Below are positions 10,138 to 20,431 of a stretch of DNA of 64,000 bases, one piece after another. The position numbers and the translations under genes are program-made. The notes below the pieces were generated by a model. The model saw only the letters and a list, made by a program, of their open reading frames with translations, was not told where the DNA came from and searched no databases. This DNA comes from Stentor roeselii (Eukaryota > Ciliophora > Heterotrichea > Heterotrichida > Stentoridae), in contig RSEH01000015.1 of NCBI GenBank assembly GCA_006503475.1, forward strand, positions 173,793-237,792, in the 5' to 3' direction. How positions within the stretch are numbered: the first letter of the stretch is position 1; every line of letters begins with the position of its first letter.

Positions 10138-11985
10138 ATGGAACCAAGTGAAAAAACGGCTTATGTATCAATGGCAGCAACTTTGAGGATCCATGTAATC
10201 GAAGCAACAAACGCATGTAATTCAGGTCATGCAACATCCTGTGCTTCTATAAGTGAATTCATAACAATGTTATTTTTTCACCCAGAAGGAATGAAGTACC
10301 ACTCGACAGACCCTCAAAACCTTGAAAATGACAAACTTATTCTATCCAAAGGTCACGCGGCGCCTATTCTTTACTCAGCCTGGGCCAAGGCCGGTTTATT
10401 TTGCAAGCACGAAGTAAAAAAACTGCGAAAAATTGACTCAGACCTGGAAGGCCACCCTACTCCTCGGCTTAATTTTATCGATATCGCCACCGGGTCCCTT
10501 GGGCAGGGACTTTCAGCAGCTTGTGGAATGGCCTACTCGATGAAGTACTTTGAAAAAAGGCCTAATAGGGTCTTTGTCATCATGGGCGACGGTGAATGTG
10601 CAGAGGGGAGTGTCTGGGAAGCTGCAAACTTTGCACAATTTTATAATCTTAATAACATCATTGCATTTGTTGATGTCAACTCACTTGGACAGGCTTCAGA
10701 GACTATGCTTGGGTATGATGTTAACCTTTATAGGAAAAGATTTGAAGCTTTTGGATGGAATGCTGTTTGTATTGATGGACATAATTTTGATGAAATTTTA
10801 CAGGCTTTGAAAGAAGGAAGGAATAGTGATAAACCTTTTGTTATTGTTGCAAGGACGGTCAAGGGAAAGGATATGATTGTTGCTGAGAATAAACATGGGT
10901 GGCATGGAAAACCTTTGGGAAAGGATGCGGAGGAAGTTATGACTTTTCTTTATTCACAGGTTGTACCTGATTTGGTTTATCCTGAAAATTTACCTCCTCC
11001 TAGTGGAGTTCCTGTTAGGCCTGAACCATATCCTATTCTACTAGAACCTCCACAGAAGTTCTCACCAGCTGCAACACGAATGGCCCTAGGCACAGCCTTA
11101 GCAAGTTTATCAAACATTGAAGAAATAGTAGCTTTAGACTGTGACACTCGAAATTCAACAGGTTCGGAGCTATTTTACAAAGCCTGCCCAGAGCGATTTA
11201 TTGAGTGCTATATAGCTGAACAGAACATGGTGGGAGTGACTCTGGGAGTCAGCAAACGAGGAAAAATTCCATTCGCTTGCATATTCGGAGTCTTCATGAC
11301 GCGCTGTTATGACCAGATCCGCTTAAGCAACATATCAAATGGCAACATCAAGTTAGTTGGCTCTCATGCAGGAGTCAGCATTGGAGAAGATGGCCCAACA
11401 CATATGGCTTTAGAAGACTTGGCCCTTTTTAGGTCTCTGCCTGGATCAACAGTTTTGTACCCTAGCGACATGCTCAGTGCATACAAGGCTGTCGAAGTGG
11501 CTGCGAATATCAAGGGACTAGTTTATATCAAAACCTCTCGTCCTACTCTTCCAAATATCCACAACGATTGGGACGCTTTTGAAGAAGACTTGAATGTTGT
11601 GGTTTCTTCTGATAGCGATGTTATCACTGTTTTAGGAGCTGGGGTCACTGTTCATGAAGCTATTAAAGCCGCTGAAAGTATGAAAAAAGTTGGAATTATG
11701 GTAAGAGTTGTTGATCTTTTTTGTGTCAAACCTTTTAATCGATTGAAGTTATTGAGGAATTTAAGGGAAGCTGGAAATATTTTGATCACTGTTGAAGATC
11801 ATTACTTGCCTGGAGGGATCTTTGAAACAGTAGCCTCAGAACTGGCACATGATGGGATCAAGATTTATGGACTTTGGGTCACCGACTTGCCCAGGTCAGG
11901 TAAATCAGAAGAGCTACTCGCTCTCTATAATATCGATGCAGAAGGAATTAAAAACAAAATAAAAGAAGCACTGGGTTTATTTTAG
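10138..11985 (+). CDS. tkt: Transketolase
   Basis: The enzyme moves two-carbon ketol units between sugar phosphates in the non-oxidative pentose phosphate pathway, using thiamine diphosphate and a divalent metal. At 615 residues it matches the animal-type length (about 620). The N-terminal domain shows NSGHATSCAS (phosphate/ThDP region, about residue 26) and the ThDP-metal motif GDGECAEGSVWEAANF...DVNSLGQ near 150-180. The pyrimidine-binding domain shows FIECYIAEQNMVG with the catalytic Glu (about 365), then GSHAGVSIGEDGPTHMALEDLA (about 415), and the C-terminal domain follows. No targeting peptide is evident, so it is probably cytosolic. The ATG at 10138 gives the expected family start, and no frame interruption is seen. 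It converges tail-to-tail with the carboxypeptidase, leaving 56 bp. Confidence 0.97.
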   Translation: MEPSEKTAYVSMAATLRIHVIEATNACNSGHATSCASISEFITMLFFHPEGMKYHSTDPQNLENDKLILSKGHAAPILYSAWAKAGLFCKHEVKKLRKIDSDLEGHPTPRLNFIDIATGSLGQGLSAACGMAYSMKYFEKRPNRVFVIMGDGECAEGSVWEAANFAQFYNLNNIIAFVDVNSLGQASETMLGYDVNLYRKRFEAFGWNAVCIDGHNFDEILQALKEGRNSDKPFVIVARTVKGKDMIVAENKHGWHGKPLGKDAEEVMTFLYSQVVPDLVYPENLPPPSGVPVRPEPYPILLEPPQKFSPAATRMALGTALASLSNIEEIVALDCDTRNSTGSELFYKACPERFIECYIAEQNMVGVTLGVSKRGKIPFACIFGVFMTRCYDQIRLSNISNGNIKLVGSHAGVSIGEDGPTHMALEDLALFRSLPGSTVLYPSDMLSAYKAVEVAANIKGLVYIKTSRPTLPNIHNDWDAFEEDLNVVVSSDSDVITVLGAGVTVHEAIKAAESMKKVGIMVRVVDLFCVKPFNRLKLLRNLREAGNILITVEDHYLPGGIFETVASELAHDGIKIYGLWVTDLPRSGKSEELLALYNIDAEGIKNKIKEALGLF

Positions 11986-12041
11986 GTAATTAGCTTGCAT
12001 TAGTTTAGTTTTAAAGAATTCGAATCATTATCTAGATTTAT

Positions 12042-13433
12042 TTAAATAAAAAAGAAAATAACTGTACTAATAATCATCAGAGTGATAATAATCCACAGTT
12101 TCAAGTCTAATTCTCTTAATGCTGAGAGTTTTCCTTTGTAGCGATCATGAATAGTTCCTTTTTGAGACACTTCTACATCAATTAAAACAGTTTCCACATC
12201 AGAAATTATGTAAAATTCAAAACTTTCAAACTTCATTGAATCCAAAGCAGAAATATTAAAAATCAGTTCAGATCCTCGCACTTCACCAGAATTACCAGAA
12301 AGCACTTTTACATCTTTAATAGAATTTTCACTTCTCACTGCCAGTTGTATTGAATCACTTCGCGTGAGACCTTTATTTAAGACTTTTACTTCAAAAAACA
12401 TGCCAAAGCACTTTAATTCAAGTTTTACTCTGGAAGATGCGAAACTAAAAAGCAGCTTAAATGGTTCCAAATGACTTTTAAGGACTTTAATGATTTTGCC
12501 TTGGTCTGGGTGAAAAGTCCTTAAATCTCCTGGGCTTATTTCGACTTCAATATTGAAAATTCCTTTGCTGTATAAGTAATCCATTAATGAACCGTTCGCT
12601 GAATACTTCAGCAAATCTTGAACTGAACCAAATTTTAGATTTTTAGGAAGAGTTTCTTGAAGTTCTTTGTAAAGAATTTGATGTGCTTGTGGAAAGTCTT
12701 TTAATGAATTTTTCTGGTAGCCTAATGGTCTGATGTAGAGATCTCCGTATGAATGATAAGAGATCACTAAGGTGAAATTTTCTCTTTCGATAAGGTTTCT
12801 CATAGCTTGTGTTTCCAGCTCTGAAAATGCTTTGTCGCCTCTAAATTGAGGATCACAAGGTCTTGGATTACTTCCAAAATCATCAAATCCCCACATAAAA
12901 CCATAATTTCGATTCAAATCAATTCCAGACTCTCTCAGCAAACATGAACTAGGCCTGACATTTTTTCTTATTTCCAAGATAATTCCTGTACGAAGAAACC
13001 ATTCCGAAATTGCAGCCAGTCCATCAACATTGATAACTGGAATAAGCCAGACATCAGTGTCAACAACAGGAAAATCAAGTAAATACTGTGCCAAGAACAA
13101 AACCTGGGTAATTGAAATCAATTCTCTTGAATGATGCCCCCCAACGATCAAGACTTTTGGCTTGTTATCATTTCTTATCCTTAACAACTGTATGCTTCTA
13201 TTATAAAAGGTTTGTCCAATGGTCTCAACAGTGGCACTTCTGTGTTTTTTTGTGAATTCATCTAAAATTTCATTTACTTGGTCATTTGTGAAATATCCTT
13301 GCATACTGCCTCCATCAATTCTTAAAGCTTGGCATAGACTGAGTTGGAAAAATAAAAAAAGTACTGAAAATATCAAGTTCCTGGTTAACATTATAGGAGA
13401 TAATATAATTGGTAAGAATTTTAATATTTTCAA
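12042..13433 (-). CDS. Membrane-anchored M14 zinc carboxypeptidase
   Basis: This is a metallocarboxypeptidase that removes C-terminal residues from peptides. The catalytic domain (about residues 45-330) has the zinc ligands HSRE (in GGHHSRE) and the later His in SYHSYG, the substrate-binding block GIDLNRNYGF, and the general-base Glu in FNIEVEIS. An N-terminal hydrophobic stretch up to SLCQA looks like a signal peptide; the second Met (residue 16) may be the true start. A C-terminal hydrophobic helix (LWIIITLMIISTVIFFFI) would anchor it in the membrane with the enzyme facing the lumen or outside. A beta-rich domain of about 100 residues lies between enzyme and anchor, as in the carboxypeptidase D/E/M (N/E) subfamily. 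The protein has 463 residues. Substrates cannot be read from the sequence. Confidence 0.92.
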   Translation of the reverse strand: MKILKFLPIILSPIMLTRNLIFSVLFLFFQLSLCQALRIDGGSMQGYFTNDQVNEILDEFTKKHRSATVETIGQTFYNRSIQLLRIRNDNKPKVLIVGGHHSRELISITQVLFLAQYLLDFPVVDTDVWLIPVINVDGLAAISEWFLRTGIILEIRKNVRPSSCLLRESGIDLNRNYGFMWGFDDFGSNPRPCDPQFRGDKAFSELETQAMRNLIERENFTLVISYHSYGDLYIRPLGYQKNSLKDFPQAHQILYKELQETLPKNLKFGSVQDLLKYSANGSLMDYLYSKGIFNIEVEISPGDLRTFHPDQGKIIKVLKSHLEPFKLLFSFASSRVKLELKCFGMFFEVKVLNKGLTRSDSIQLAVRSENSIKDVKVLSGNSGEVRGSELIFNISALDSMKFESFEFYIISDVETVLIDVEVSQKGTIHDRYKGKLSALRELDLKLWIIITLMIISTVIFFFI

Positions 13434-14280
13434 ATGATTTAAACAAAAAGATATTTTGATTTATTTTTTTAGAGATTTGGTTCGATTCTTTTATCTATTT
13501 AAAATAAATTAGAATCGATCATCTCTAGAAAAAGGTTTGAGTTGTTAATTTTTACATTTGGTTTGGGATTATTTATCAGTTTCAGTTCTAATTAATTTAC
13601 TCAAGCAAACATCGAAGGCTATATAAAGGGAAAAGGCCAAGAATTTGATTCTAAATGGTTTAGTTCTTACGAAGTTATTTAACATTATTACTTTCAAAGA
13701 ATCGCTCAGTGAATCTATCTTCGAAATTATTATGAGAATAAAAGATGGTTTGTCATTTGGCGACACTAGTGAAATTATTCAAGAACAGCTAGCTTTTTCA
13801 GTAAATTTTTGAACTATTATCAGAGTTTCGCTTGTGGGCATAGAAATAATATAGCCATTCAAATAATAATGGATGAAAGATTTAATATGATTCAGACGAA
13901 AACTTGAATTCATAGGATTGTTTTTAAAGTTTTTATAGACTTTGACTTTAAACTCTTTAGGATAGGTTTAAATCTAAACTAGGAAATTAGGAATAAATCT
14001 TTATTTTGTTGTTTCATATCAGAATTAACTCAAACCCGATAAATATGCTTCTAGTGAAATATATAATAAGGTTTAGAAGTAACGATTTCAATCATAAACC
14101 TAAACTCGTAAATATTAAAATAAAGTTTAAATAATAATATAGCTTTGAATGAGTATCTCCCCTTGATAATTTATAACTGTTCTTCTTCAAAATAAAGAAT
14201 TTAAGTCCTGTATTTAATAATTTATCCACTTATTTATCATTTTTTCTAATACCCTTAAAAACCCCTGAGTGAAATTTTAA
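13434..14280. other. Gene-poor region with short open fragments
   Basis: The 847-bp stretch has no convincing gene. On the + strand, 13640-13810 reads KNLILNGLVLTKLFNIITFKES... and on for about 55 residues, bounded by stops, and 13870-14000 reads MDERFNMIQ and on with several stops. Both look protein-like but match nothing in the window and lack starts or ends. They may be remnants of the same decayed locus that continues at 14281. Confidence 0.4.
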
Positions 14281-15262
14281 GACTATAGCCAAGGCGATGA
14301 TGATAGTGAAATATTAATAGAGAGCTTAAATCTTTTACAACTAAATATATAAACTGAATAAGCAAGTAGCGATGATAAGAGTATAAATAGAGTTAAATCT
14401 AATGGTACTTTCAAATCCAAATTATTCAAAGAACCAGAAAACTTAAGCTAATCATGACTTTTTCTGGATCCTGATGTATTATTATGCATATCAATCAAGC
14501 TTTCACTAGCACAGTCATTCATTAAATAATATAAAACCTTGAAAATCGAACTAAACCTCTATGGAAATTACGAAAACACAATCAACTATAAATTCACTGT
14601 TCATTTAAACAGAAATAAAGGAAGACACATTCAGTAAAGTAAACGTTGGCTAAATGAACAAGAAAGTATTACAGAACTTTTAAAGAAGGTGGATAATTAA
14701 ATTATTTACAAACATCTATTCGCTAAGTAGTACTTCTTTTTAATAGACAGCTTTGATGGTACTCTATGAACATAGATAGCTGATATTTTCAAATATTTCA
14801 AAACAGCAGATTTTTTTCTATAAGGAAGAGATATGAACCTTATAAGTAGATATGGAATAATTTTGTATTAACTTAATCATAGACCGAATAATTATGCTCG
14901 ATTTAATGATATTTTATTTACTATTCACTTTATTTACTACTGAGTTTCTAAATATCAAACATTATTCAGCAGAGCTTGGTTCAAGGTTTAGGCTAATTCG
15001 ACGAAAAATTGATTTTTTCCAAATAAATTGTAATATGCTGAATAATTCCTTATTTGGACATAAGTTGATTCTAATATCTTTAAGAACAATCCTTAATTTA
15101 TCATTAAAAATCGTATAGCGTTCACAGTTTTCAATATAAAGGCAAATCATTACTTTCTTTTATTAAATGTATTAAAATCCAAGTGCTTAAGATCTCGCAA
15201 GAATTAAATCATCAAACACTCTTATTCTCAAGAAATTTTGATATATGACTTAAATCAGAATT
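14281..15262 (+). pseudogene. Protein-like frame with ~22 stop codons (probable gene relic)
   Basis: One + strand frame can be followed for about 327 codons from 14281. Between stops it gives protein-like text, e.g. DYSQGDDDSEILIESLNLL, ASSDDKSINRVKSNGTFKSK, IELNLYGNYENTINYKF, RDMNLISRYGIILY and NHRPNNYARFNDILF. I count about 15 TAA, 3 TAG and 4 TGA in frame. That density is close to what AT-rich DNA gives by chance, so the case rests only on composition. Most TAA/TAG sites could be former CAA/CAG codons (C-to-T decay). I do not recognise the ancestral protein. No shift of frame is needed, which is unusual for an old pseudogene. Confidence 0.4.
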
Positions 15263-15365
15263 AACCAAACAATAAATAACCTCATATAGAAGTCAAATTT
15301 CTTTACCCTTAATTCATCCTTTACAGATTTTCCAAAAAAATCCAATAGAATTCAAATACTTTATT

Positions 15366-16571
15366 ATGGACAGAGACAATAACTCAACAGACCGTCCTCG
15401 AGTATCGAGCTTCGACCAAAGCACATCTCTCTTCAACCACGGAGAACTTCCAAACGACCCAGATCAAGTGACGATCTTCAAAAAAAAGCTAGAAGACTTC
15501 ATAGTAGACGAAGAAGAAGACCTAATGGGAGAGATGTCACAGATAGTTCCCGATTCAAGACCTTACGACAAAACAAAATACTCAAGCATCTTATTAAACG
15601 CCAGGTCCTCCCGAGCCCTATTCCAAAAATTCGACACAGAGCCAAATGGTCTTGTGAAAAGCGACGCAAACGAGCAGGAGTTCTCAATGTTAAAAATTCT
15701 AGAAAGAATGAGTCAAGGTCACAAGATTTACAAATACAACTACAACTCGGCCTCTAGAAAAATAATCACAATTAAAATCAACAATGGAATTGTTGAGATC
15801 TTTTCAACTGAAAAAAACAAGAATCGGATGGGATTTGGAGATGTTTATGGTGTCACTCTTGGAGCTGCTTCTTCTACTTTTAGAATGTATAAGAAATATA
15901 TTGATGAGAAGTTTGGAGAGCTTCACAAGCCTGAGGACTGCTTTTCTATCATTAGCGAACTTAGGTCTTATGATTTCGGAACTACAAGCTCTTCAGCTAA
16001 ATACGACATTTGCTTGAGTTTAAGCTGGATGTGCTCTTTAAACAACTCTTTGCAAAGCAATGTGCCTTTCACTAAATGTAACTTTTAAACAGACTACCTT
16101 TCTTATCGATCAATTATAGATAAACTTAGAAGAGATGCAAGTGAACGTTATTTGTCGGTTCATGAAATGTTTTATGTAATTTTTATAAAGCTTGCTATTT
16201 ATAAAACTGCGAAACAACTTGAAATGAATACAAGAGCTGAAAAAGTTGTTGTTATTCTTAACAAAAGATTCACTTTTGCAGGAAAACTTTATCGATTTGT
16301 TAAGTTCATCGTGATGCCCATGATTTTGTCTGACTCTTACCAAAGGAAAGAAATGAGGGATAAGATAAGGATTAACTTGCTAATTGGCAATAAACTGAAG
16401 ATACTTAGTGATTTTCTTAACCGCAAAGAAAAATTTCAGGACAAGTTGGAGGCGAAGACTAAGAAAACTGTTCTTGAGTCAATGATTGTTCCTAGCTGCA
16501 AAACTATTTTCAAGTCTCCTGATAAAGTTGACCCTTTTCTTGCACTTTTGCGTCAAAAGGCAGCAAAATAA
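15366..16571 (+). CDS. Unknown protein, two exons
   Basis: Two frames are joined by a 15-nt intron (16078-16092): exon 1 is 15366-16077, exon 2 is 16093-16571, giving 396 residues. Splicing restores codon TAC and continues as YYLSYRSIIDKLRRDASERY, so the downstream frame is open right up to the junction. The N-terminal 100 residues are polar and acidic (DEEEDLMGEM). The middle (about 115-215) has KIYKYNYNSASRKIITIKINNG, which could be a compact alpha/beta or PH-like fold, but I cannot assign it. The C-terminal half is basic and helical. No signal peptide or membrane span is clear. Function is unknown. Confidence 0.8.
16078..16092 (+). other. 15-nt spliceosomal intron
   Basis: The sequence is GTAACTTTTAAACAG. 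It has GT...AG ends and contains an in-frame TAA. Removal joins two frames that are both open to the junction. Confidence 0.9.
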
Positions 16572-16635
16572 TAGAAATTGAGACATTTTGTCAAATTCGA
16601 ATATTCAACATTTAATTATTATTCTAATGACTCAT

Positions 16636-17535
16636 TCAGAAAGCTTGTCTTCTCAAGCTATTCATCACACTTGTTAACTTCTTAATTTTATTCTTATATG
16701 CCACTTCTCGTGCTGCTGAATTTTCTTCACATAAGGCTAGCTGCTCTTTGGCTTGCTTTAACTGAAGAAGAAGCTTTTGGTTATCGATTTCTATTGAGTC
16801 TCTTGAATTTTTCATCTTTCCCAGAGCGATCTTAAGTGTGCTGACTTTGCTTTGCAAGTCGTCATTTTTGAATTCCATTGAATTTTTTGTACTTGGAGAG
16901 TCGAGGATTAGTGTCCTTGTATATTTCTTCGAAACAATCACTTCAGGTCTCTCAAACTGGTCCACTCGACTAGCACTATGAGACCTACTCTTCGCACATC
17001 GAGTCTCCGAGCAATTCAACGAATCCCTAAGAGCTTTTTCATTATACTCTAAAATCGTGACATAATTATGAATCGAAGCAAGTTGGCTTCTAATTTCCTG
17101 AACCTGGTCTAAAACCGATCCCATGAATTCCAAAAGTTTCTTATTCGGTGGAAAAAGTTTCGACTTCATCTTATCAACAAGAACAGTAAACCCTTCGCCA
17201 GAGGCTTTAACAGCTTCTAACGCACGTGCATGAATTTCCGCAAATGAAGAGACTTCAAACTCAGAGACTTCCAAAGACTTTTTCAACGCCGAAGACACAG
17301 GTGAATAAGCAGCTTTATTTTCCATATTAGAAGCTTGTCTATCTTGCTTTGCAATCATGTTTGAAAGTTCATGTCTGAGACTTAAGATGGTATTTTCAAG
17401 GATTGAGTTCTGTTTGATGAGTAAAGCGATTTTATCATGCAAGATATGATCTTTGAGCTCTGCTGGGCAGACCCCGTTGAGCAGGGCTTCGTATTTTTCA
17501 TATAACATCGGCTCATTATTTTTGAGTTTTTCCAT
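16636..17535 (-). CDS. Coiled-coil protein (unknown)
   Basis: The 299-residue protein is largely coiled coil: about residues 25-65, 130-170 and a long C-terminal segment (about 220-290, DLQSKVSTLKIALGKMKNS...LKQAKEQLALCEE). A Ser/Arg-rich linker (SRSHSASR, about 185) separates the parts. It resembles ciliary or basal-body coiled-coil proteins in composition only; no specific family is recognisable. Its start codon is 13 bp from the start of the divergent gene at 17549, so the two probably share a tiny bidirectional promoter or have overlapping leaders. Confidence 0.8.
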   Translation of the reverse strand: MEKLKNNEPMLYEKYEALLNGVCPAELKDHILHDKIALLIKQNSILENTILSLRHELSNMIAKQDRQASNMENKAAYSPVSSALKKSLEVSEFEVSSFAEIHARALEAVKASGEGFTVLVDKMKSKLFPPNKKLLEFMGSVLDQVQEIRSQLASIHNYVTILEYNEKALRDSLNCSETRCAKSRSHSASRVDQFERPEVIVSKKYTRTLILDSPSTKNSMEFKNDDLQSKVSTLKIALGKMKNSRDSIEIDNQKLLLQLKQAKEQLALCEENSAAREVAYKNKIKKLTSVMNSLRRQAF

Positions 17536-17548
17536 TTATTGACTATAA

Positions 17549-17815
17549 ATGGGCTGCGGAGGGTCGAAAGACGAGGTCAAGCAAGTCACTTTAAAAAATA
17601 CGGCAAGACCTGAAGAACCACTTACTGAAAAACAAGCTGCGATACATCAGATCTTCTCGAAACCAGAAGATTCTGAAGAGATTTTAATGTCAGAACCGGT
17701 GAAAAGAAAGGAATTCATGACGGCCAAGCTGAAACTCGTGAAAAGACAAGGACCTACTGACCGTAATGTCAATTTACTGATAGAGGACAATACGAAAGTG
17801 ACTGAGTTACACTAA
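17549..17815 (+). CDS. Small acylated membrane-associated protein (MGCGGSK N-terminus)
   Basis: The 88-residue protein begins MGCGGSK. Gly2 followed by Cys3 and Ser6-Lys7 is the classical signal for N-myristoylation plus palmitoylation, predicting attachment to a membrane. The rest is polar (AIHQIFSKPEDSEEI, FMTAKLKLVKRQGP) with no known domain. It diverges from the coiled-coil gene on its left with a 13-bp gap and converges on the immunophilin to its right with 6 bp between stop codons. Small size and tight context would normally raise doubt, but the acylation signal supports a real protein. Confidence 0.8.
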   Translation: MGCGGSKDEVKQVTLKNTARPEEPLTEKQAAIHQIFSKPEDSEEILMSEPVKRKEFMTAKLKLVKRQGPTDRNVNLLIEDNTKVTELH

Positions 17816-17821
17816 CTAATG

Positions 17822-19258
17822 TTAATTTGTTATTTCTCCACAGTCTGCAATAATCACGGGTGTTCGAGGGACGTCATTTTGGCCAGTTTCAACATTTTCA
17901 ACTTCTTGAACGACTTGCATGCCTTCAAGAACCCTTCCAAAGACTACATGTTTCCCGTCAAGATGAGGAGTTTCAACAAAAGTGATGAAAAACTGAGAAC
18001 CATTTGTACCTGGTCCACTGTTCGCCATTGAAAGCAGGCCAGGGACTTTATGTTTAATCGCAAAGTTCTCATCCTCGAACTTCAGGCCATAAATACTTTC
18101 ACCGCCCGTCCCCCGGTGATCAGTGAAGTCGCCGCCTTGCATCATGAAGCCTTTGATGACTCTATGAAAAATCGAGTTCTTGTAACTTAAAGCCACTCCT
18201 TTCCTTCCAATTCCCTTTTCACCTGTACAAAGGGCTCTGAAGTTCTCAGCAGTCTTTGGCACTACATTTGCAAACAACTCAAAAGTAACTCTTCTACTCT
18301 CACCATCACCGATTTTCACATCAAAAAAGACTTTCGGGTTACTCACAAGAGGAGTTGCTGGAATCGAGTACTCACTGACCATGACTTTTTTTTCAGCATA
18401 AAGTCCTGAGCCTTTAGCGAACATATTTCCATAAAGTTTCTTTTCTTCTTGTTTATTTGACTTGTCCTTTGCTCTTATCTTTGCTTCTAAAGTCTTTAAG
18501 TCTTTATTGCCAGGTTCGATTTCAAGTCCTTTCTGGACGTCTTTCATCGCGTCTTCCAAGATGCCGTAGCTGAGCCGGGCACTTGCTCTTCGGAAGAGGG
18601 CCTTGATGTTCACAGGGTCGATTTTAAGAGCTTCGTTGCAGTTGGTTATTGCTGAACTCCAGTCTTGCGCCTTTAAGTCGCACATGGCAAGGTTGCTGAA
18701 AATTTGCAACTTTAACTGTCGTAGTTCCCTTGCAGTCTCGTTGAAGTCAGAGTCGTCGACAGGGTCGTCTTCGACCCAGGACAAGGCTTCTGCGTAGCAT
18801 TCTTTTCGAGCTTCTGAGATTTTTCCAGCTTTGACAAGGTCGTTGCCTTGGTCTTTTAAGATTTTTGCTTTTTCAACACGTTCGTGGTAGTCGAATTCCC
18901 ATTTTTCCTTTACTTTTTCTTTCTTTCCTAGTAATTCTACTTCGAACTTTAGGGTTGCATTTGGAGGGATTTTTGGAGGACTGCCCTTTTTTCCGTAAGC
19001 GTAGTCTTCTCGGCAGGTGAGGATTGATTTTTCTCCGATTTTCATCGTTGATACTCCTTTGTCCCAACCTTTGATCACGCTTCCATTGCCCAAGGTGAAC
19101 TTGAATGTCTCGTTCCGGTCTAGAGATGAGTCGAACTGAGTCCCGTCAAGCAAAGTGCCACGGTAGTGAACTTCTACTTCTTCTCCGTCTGCTGGGTAGT
19201 CACCAGTACCTTCCTGGATGATTTCTTTGATTAGGCCTCCGTCACCTGAAATGTCCAT
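17822..19258 (-). CDS. Dual-family immunophilin: FKBP - TPR - cyclophilin
   Basis: This 478-residue protein carries both classes of peptidyl-prolyl isomerase. Residues about 1-112 are an FKBP domain with the ligand-pocket residues in place: [20 protein letters not shown] (the pocket Trp), DYAYG and [14 protein letters not shown]. Residues about 125-265 form TPR helices ([52 protein letters not shown]), typical of Hsp90-binding immunophilins. Residues about 308-478 are a cyclophilin: [41 protein letters not shown]. The position of CypA Trp121, which binds cyclosporin, is His ([12 protein letters not shown]), as in Cyp40. The order matches the FCBP proteins known from Toxoplasma. It probably acts as a co-chaperone and foldase in the cytosol. 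Confidence 0.93.
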   Translation of the reverse strand: MDISGDGGLIKEIIQEGTGDYPADGEEVEVHYRGTLLDGTQFDSSLDRNETFKFTLGNGSVIKGWDKGVSTMKIGEKSILTCREDYAYGKKGSPPKIPPNATLKFEVELLGKKEKVKEKWEFDYHERVEKAKILKDQGNDLVKAGKISEARKECYAEALSWVEDDPVDDSDFNETARELRQLKLQIFSNLAMCDLKAQDWSSAITNCNEALKIDPVNIKALFRRASARLSYGILEDAMKDVQKGLEIEPGNKDLKTLEAKIRAKDKSNKQEEKKLYGNMFAKGSGLYAEKKVMVSEYSIPATPLVSNPKVFFDVKIGDGESRRVTFELFANVVPKTAENFRALCTGEKGIGRKGVALSYKNSIFHRVIKGFMMQGGDFTDHRGTGGESIYGLKFEDENFAIKHKVPGLLSMANSGPGTNGSQFFITFVETPHLDGKHVVFGRVLEGMQVVQEVENVETGQNDVPRTPVIIADCGEITN

Positions 19259-19300
19259 TTTATAATTCTAGAAAAGACTAGAAGGTGCTTTTAAATAGTT

Positions 19301-20431
19301 CTAAGCATCTGGAGAGTTTTGGATCTCTTGAACACCGTCTTTCCATTGACCTTCAATAACTTCTCCCGTGGTTAGAATTAAAGTACCTTTACCTTCCCTT
19401 TTATCCTTTTTAAAGTCTCCCTCAAATTTCTCTCCAGTCTTCCAAGTATAAACCCCTCGTCCATTCATATCATCATCAAACCACTGTCCTTCATAAGTAT
19501 CTCCATTTTTGAACTTCATAAACCCAGGTCCATGTTTTCTTCCCTTAACAAACTGTCCTTTGTAATAACTTCCATTCGAGCTTACCTTGCATCCCATTCC
19601 ATGAAACTTGCCAGATTTGAACTCTCCTAAGTACTTAGCGCCTGATTTCCAAGTATAAACGCCTTGTCCATGTTTTTTGTCATTTTTCCAAAATCCTTCA
19701 TAAAGGTCTCTAAAAGAATAATACATCTTTCCATAGCCATGCTTCTGGTCATCCTGCATCTCGCCGATATAAATATCTTCATACTTATTGCTTGAAGGGA
19801 AATAGCTATAAGTCCCTGAAAAGTACCTTTCTTTCTTATAAGACCTTAAAAGACTCAGTAATTCCATACTTCTTAACCGGTCCTTAACTGGCTTAAGCAC
19901 TACAGAGAAAAAAACCTCATCAAGAACATCTGAAAAGCTTTTATCAAACTCATGTTGAATTGATTTTTCCAATTGTCTCGTCACATCCACGAACCTTTCC
20001 TTAAACTTCTTGTAGATCCTTTCAATATCTCGGACTTCGTCCTCGATTGATTCTTCTTCTGCTTTTTGTAGTTTTTCTAAACAAGTTTTAAAGAAAATCA
20101 TGTCGTTTATCAGCTTTTTGCTTGATGTGCAGATTTCTTTGATGTTTGATTTGTCTGTCACCACCTTGTAAATCGCGTCGTTTATGAAGAGCTTCGCTCG
20201 GCTGAGTGAAAAAATGTCGAATGATGACTGGCCTGAAAGCAGAGACACTCCTGATCGGTCGCTTATTGAAATCAGACCAAAAATCACACTGTCTGGAGAA
20301 GCTGAAGATGAAAACCAGAAAAGGTCTGAAAGGTCCTTGTGGACTTCTGACCAACTCTCTGGAGAGGTTAGTACGTTGTTGAGAATTGTGAATAGTTTTG
20401 GGTGATTTGAACGGATTTCCTCGAGTTCCAT
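19301..20431 (-). CDS. MORN-repeat protein
   Basis: Residues 1-210 of this 376-residue protein are helical with no recognised domain. From about 218 onward there are roughly six to seven MORN repeats of about 23 residues with the YEG.W..G..HG.G pattern: IYIGEMQDDQKHGYGKMYY, LYEGFWKNDKKHGQGVY, KYLGEFKSGKFHGMG, YYKGQFVKGRKHGPGFM, TYEGQWFDDDMNGRGVY, KFEGDFKKDKREGKGTL, VIEGQWKDG. MORN repeats form elongated beta platforms found at membranes, basal bodies and cortical structures of ciliates and apicomplexans. The gene lies 42 bp upstream of the immunophilin on the same strand. Confidence 0.93.
   Translation of the reverse strand: MELEEIRSNHPKLFTILNNVLTSPESWSEVHKDLSDLFWFSSSASPDSVIFGLISISDRSGVSLLSGQSSFDIFSLSRAKLFINDAIYKVVTDKSNIKEICTSSKKLINDMIFFKTCLEKLQKAEEESIEDEVRDIERIYKKFKERFVDVTRQLEKSIQHEFDKSFSDVLDEVFFSVVLKPVKDRLRSMELLSLLRSYKKERYFSGTYSYFPSSNKYEDIYIGEMQDDQKHGYGKMYYSFRDLYEGFWKNDKKHGQGVYTWKSGAKYLGEFKSGKFHGMGCKVSSNGSYYKGQFVKGRKHGPGFMKFKNGDTYEGQWFDDDMNGRGVYTWKTGEKFEGDFKKDKREGKGTLILTTGEVIEGQWKDGVQEIQNSPDA

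Noticed and set aside
15300-15365. tRNA or other structured RNA genes in the gaps
   Set aside because: I looked for A/B-box-like segments and cloverleaf pairing in the longer gaps and found none convincing; a covariance-model scan would decide.
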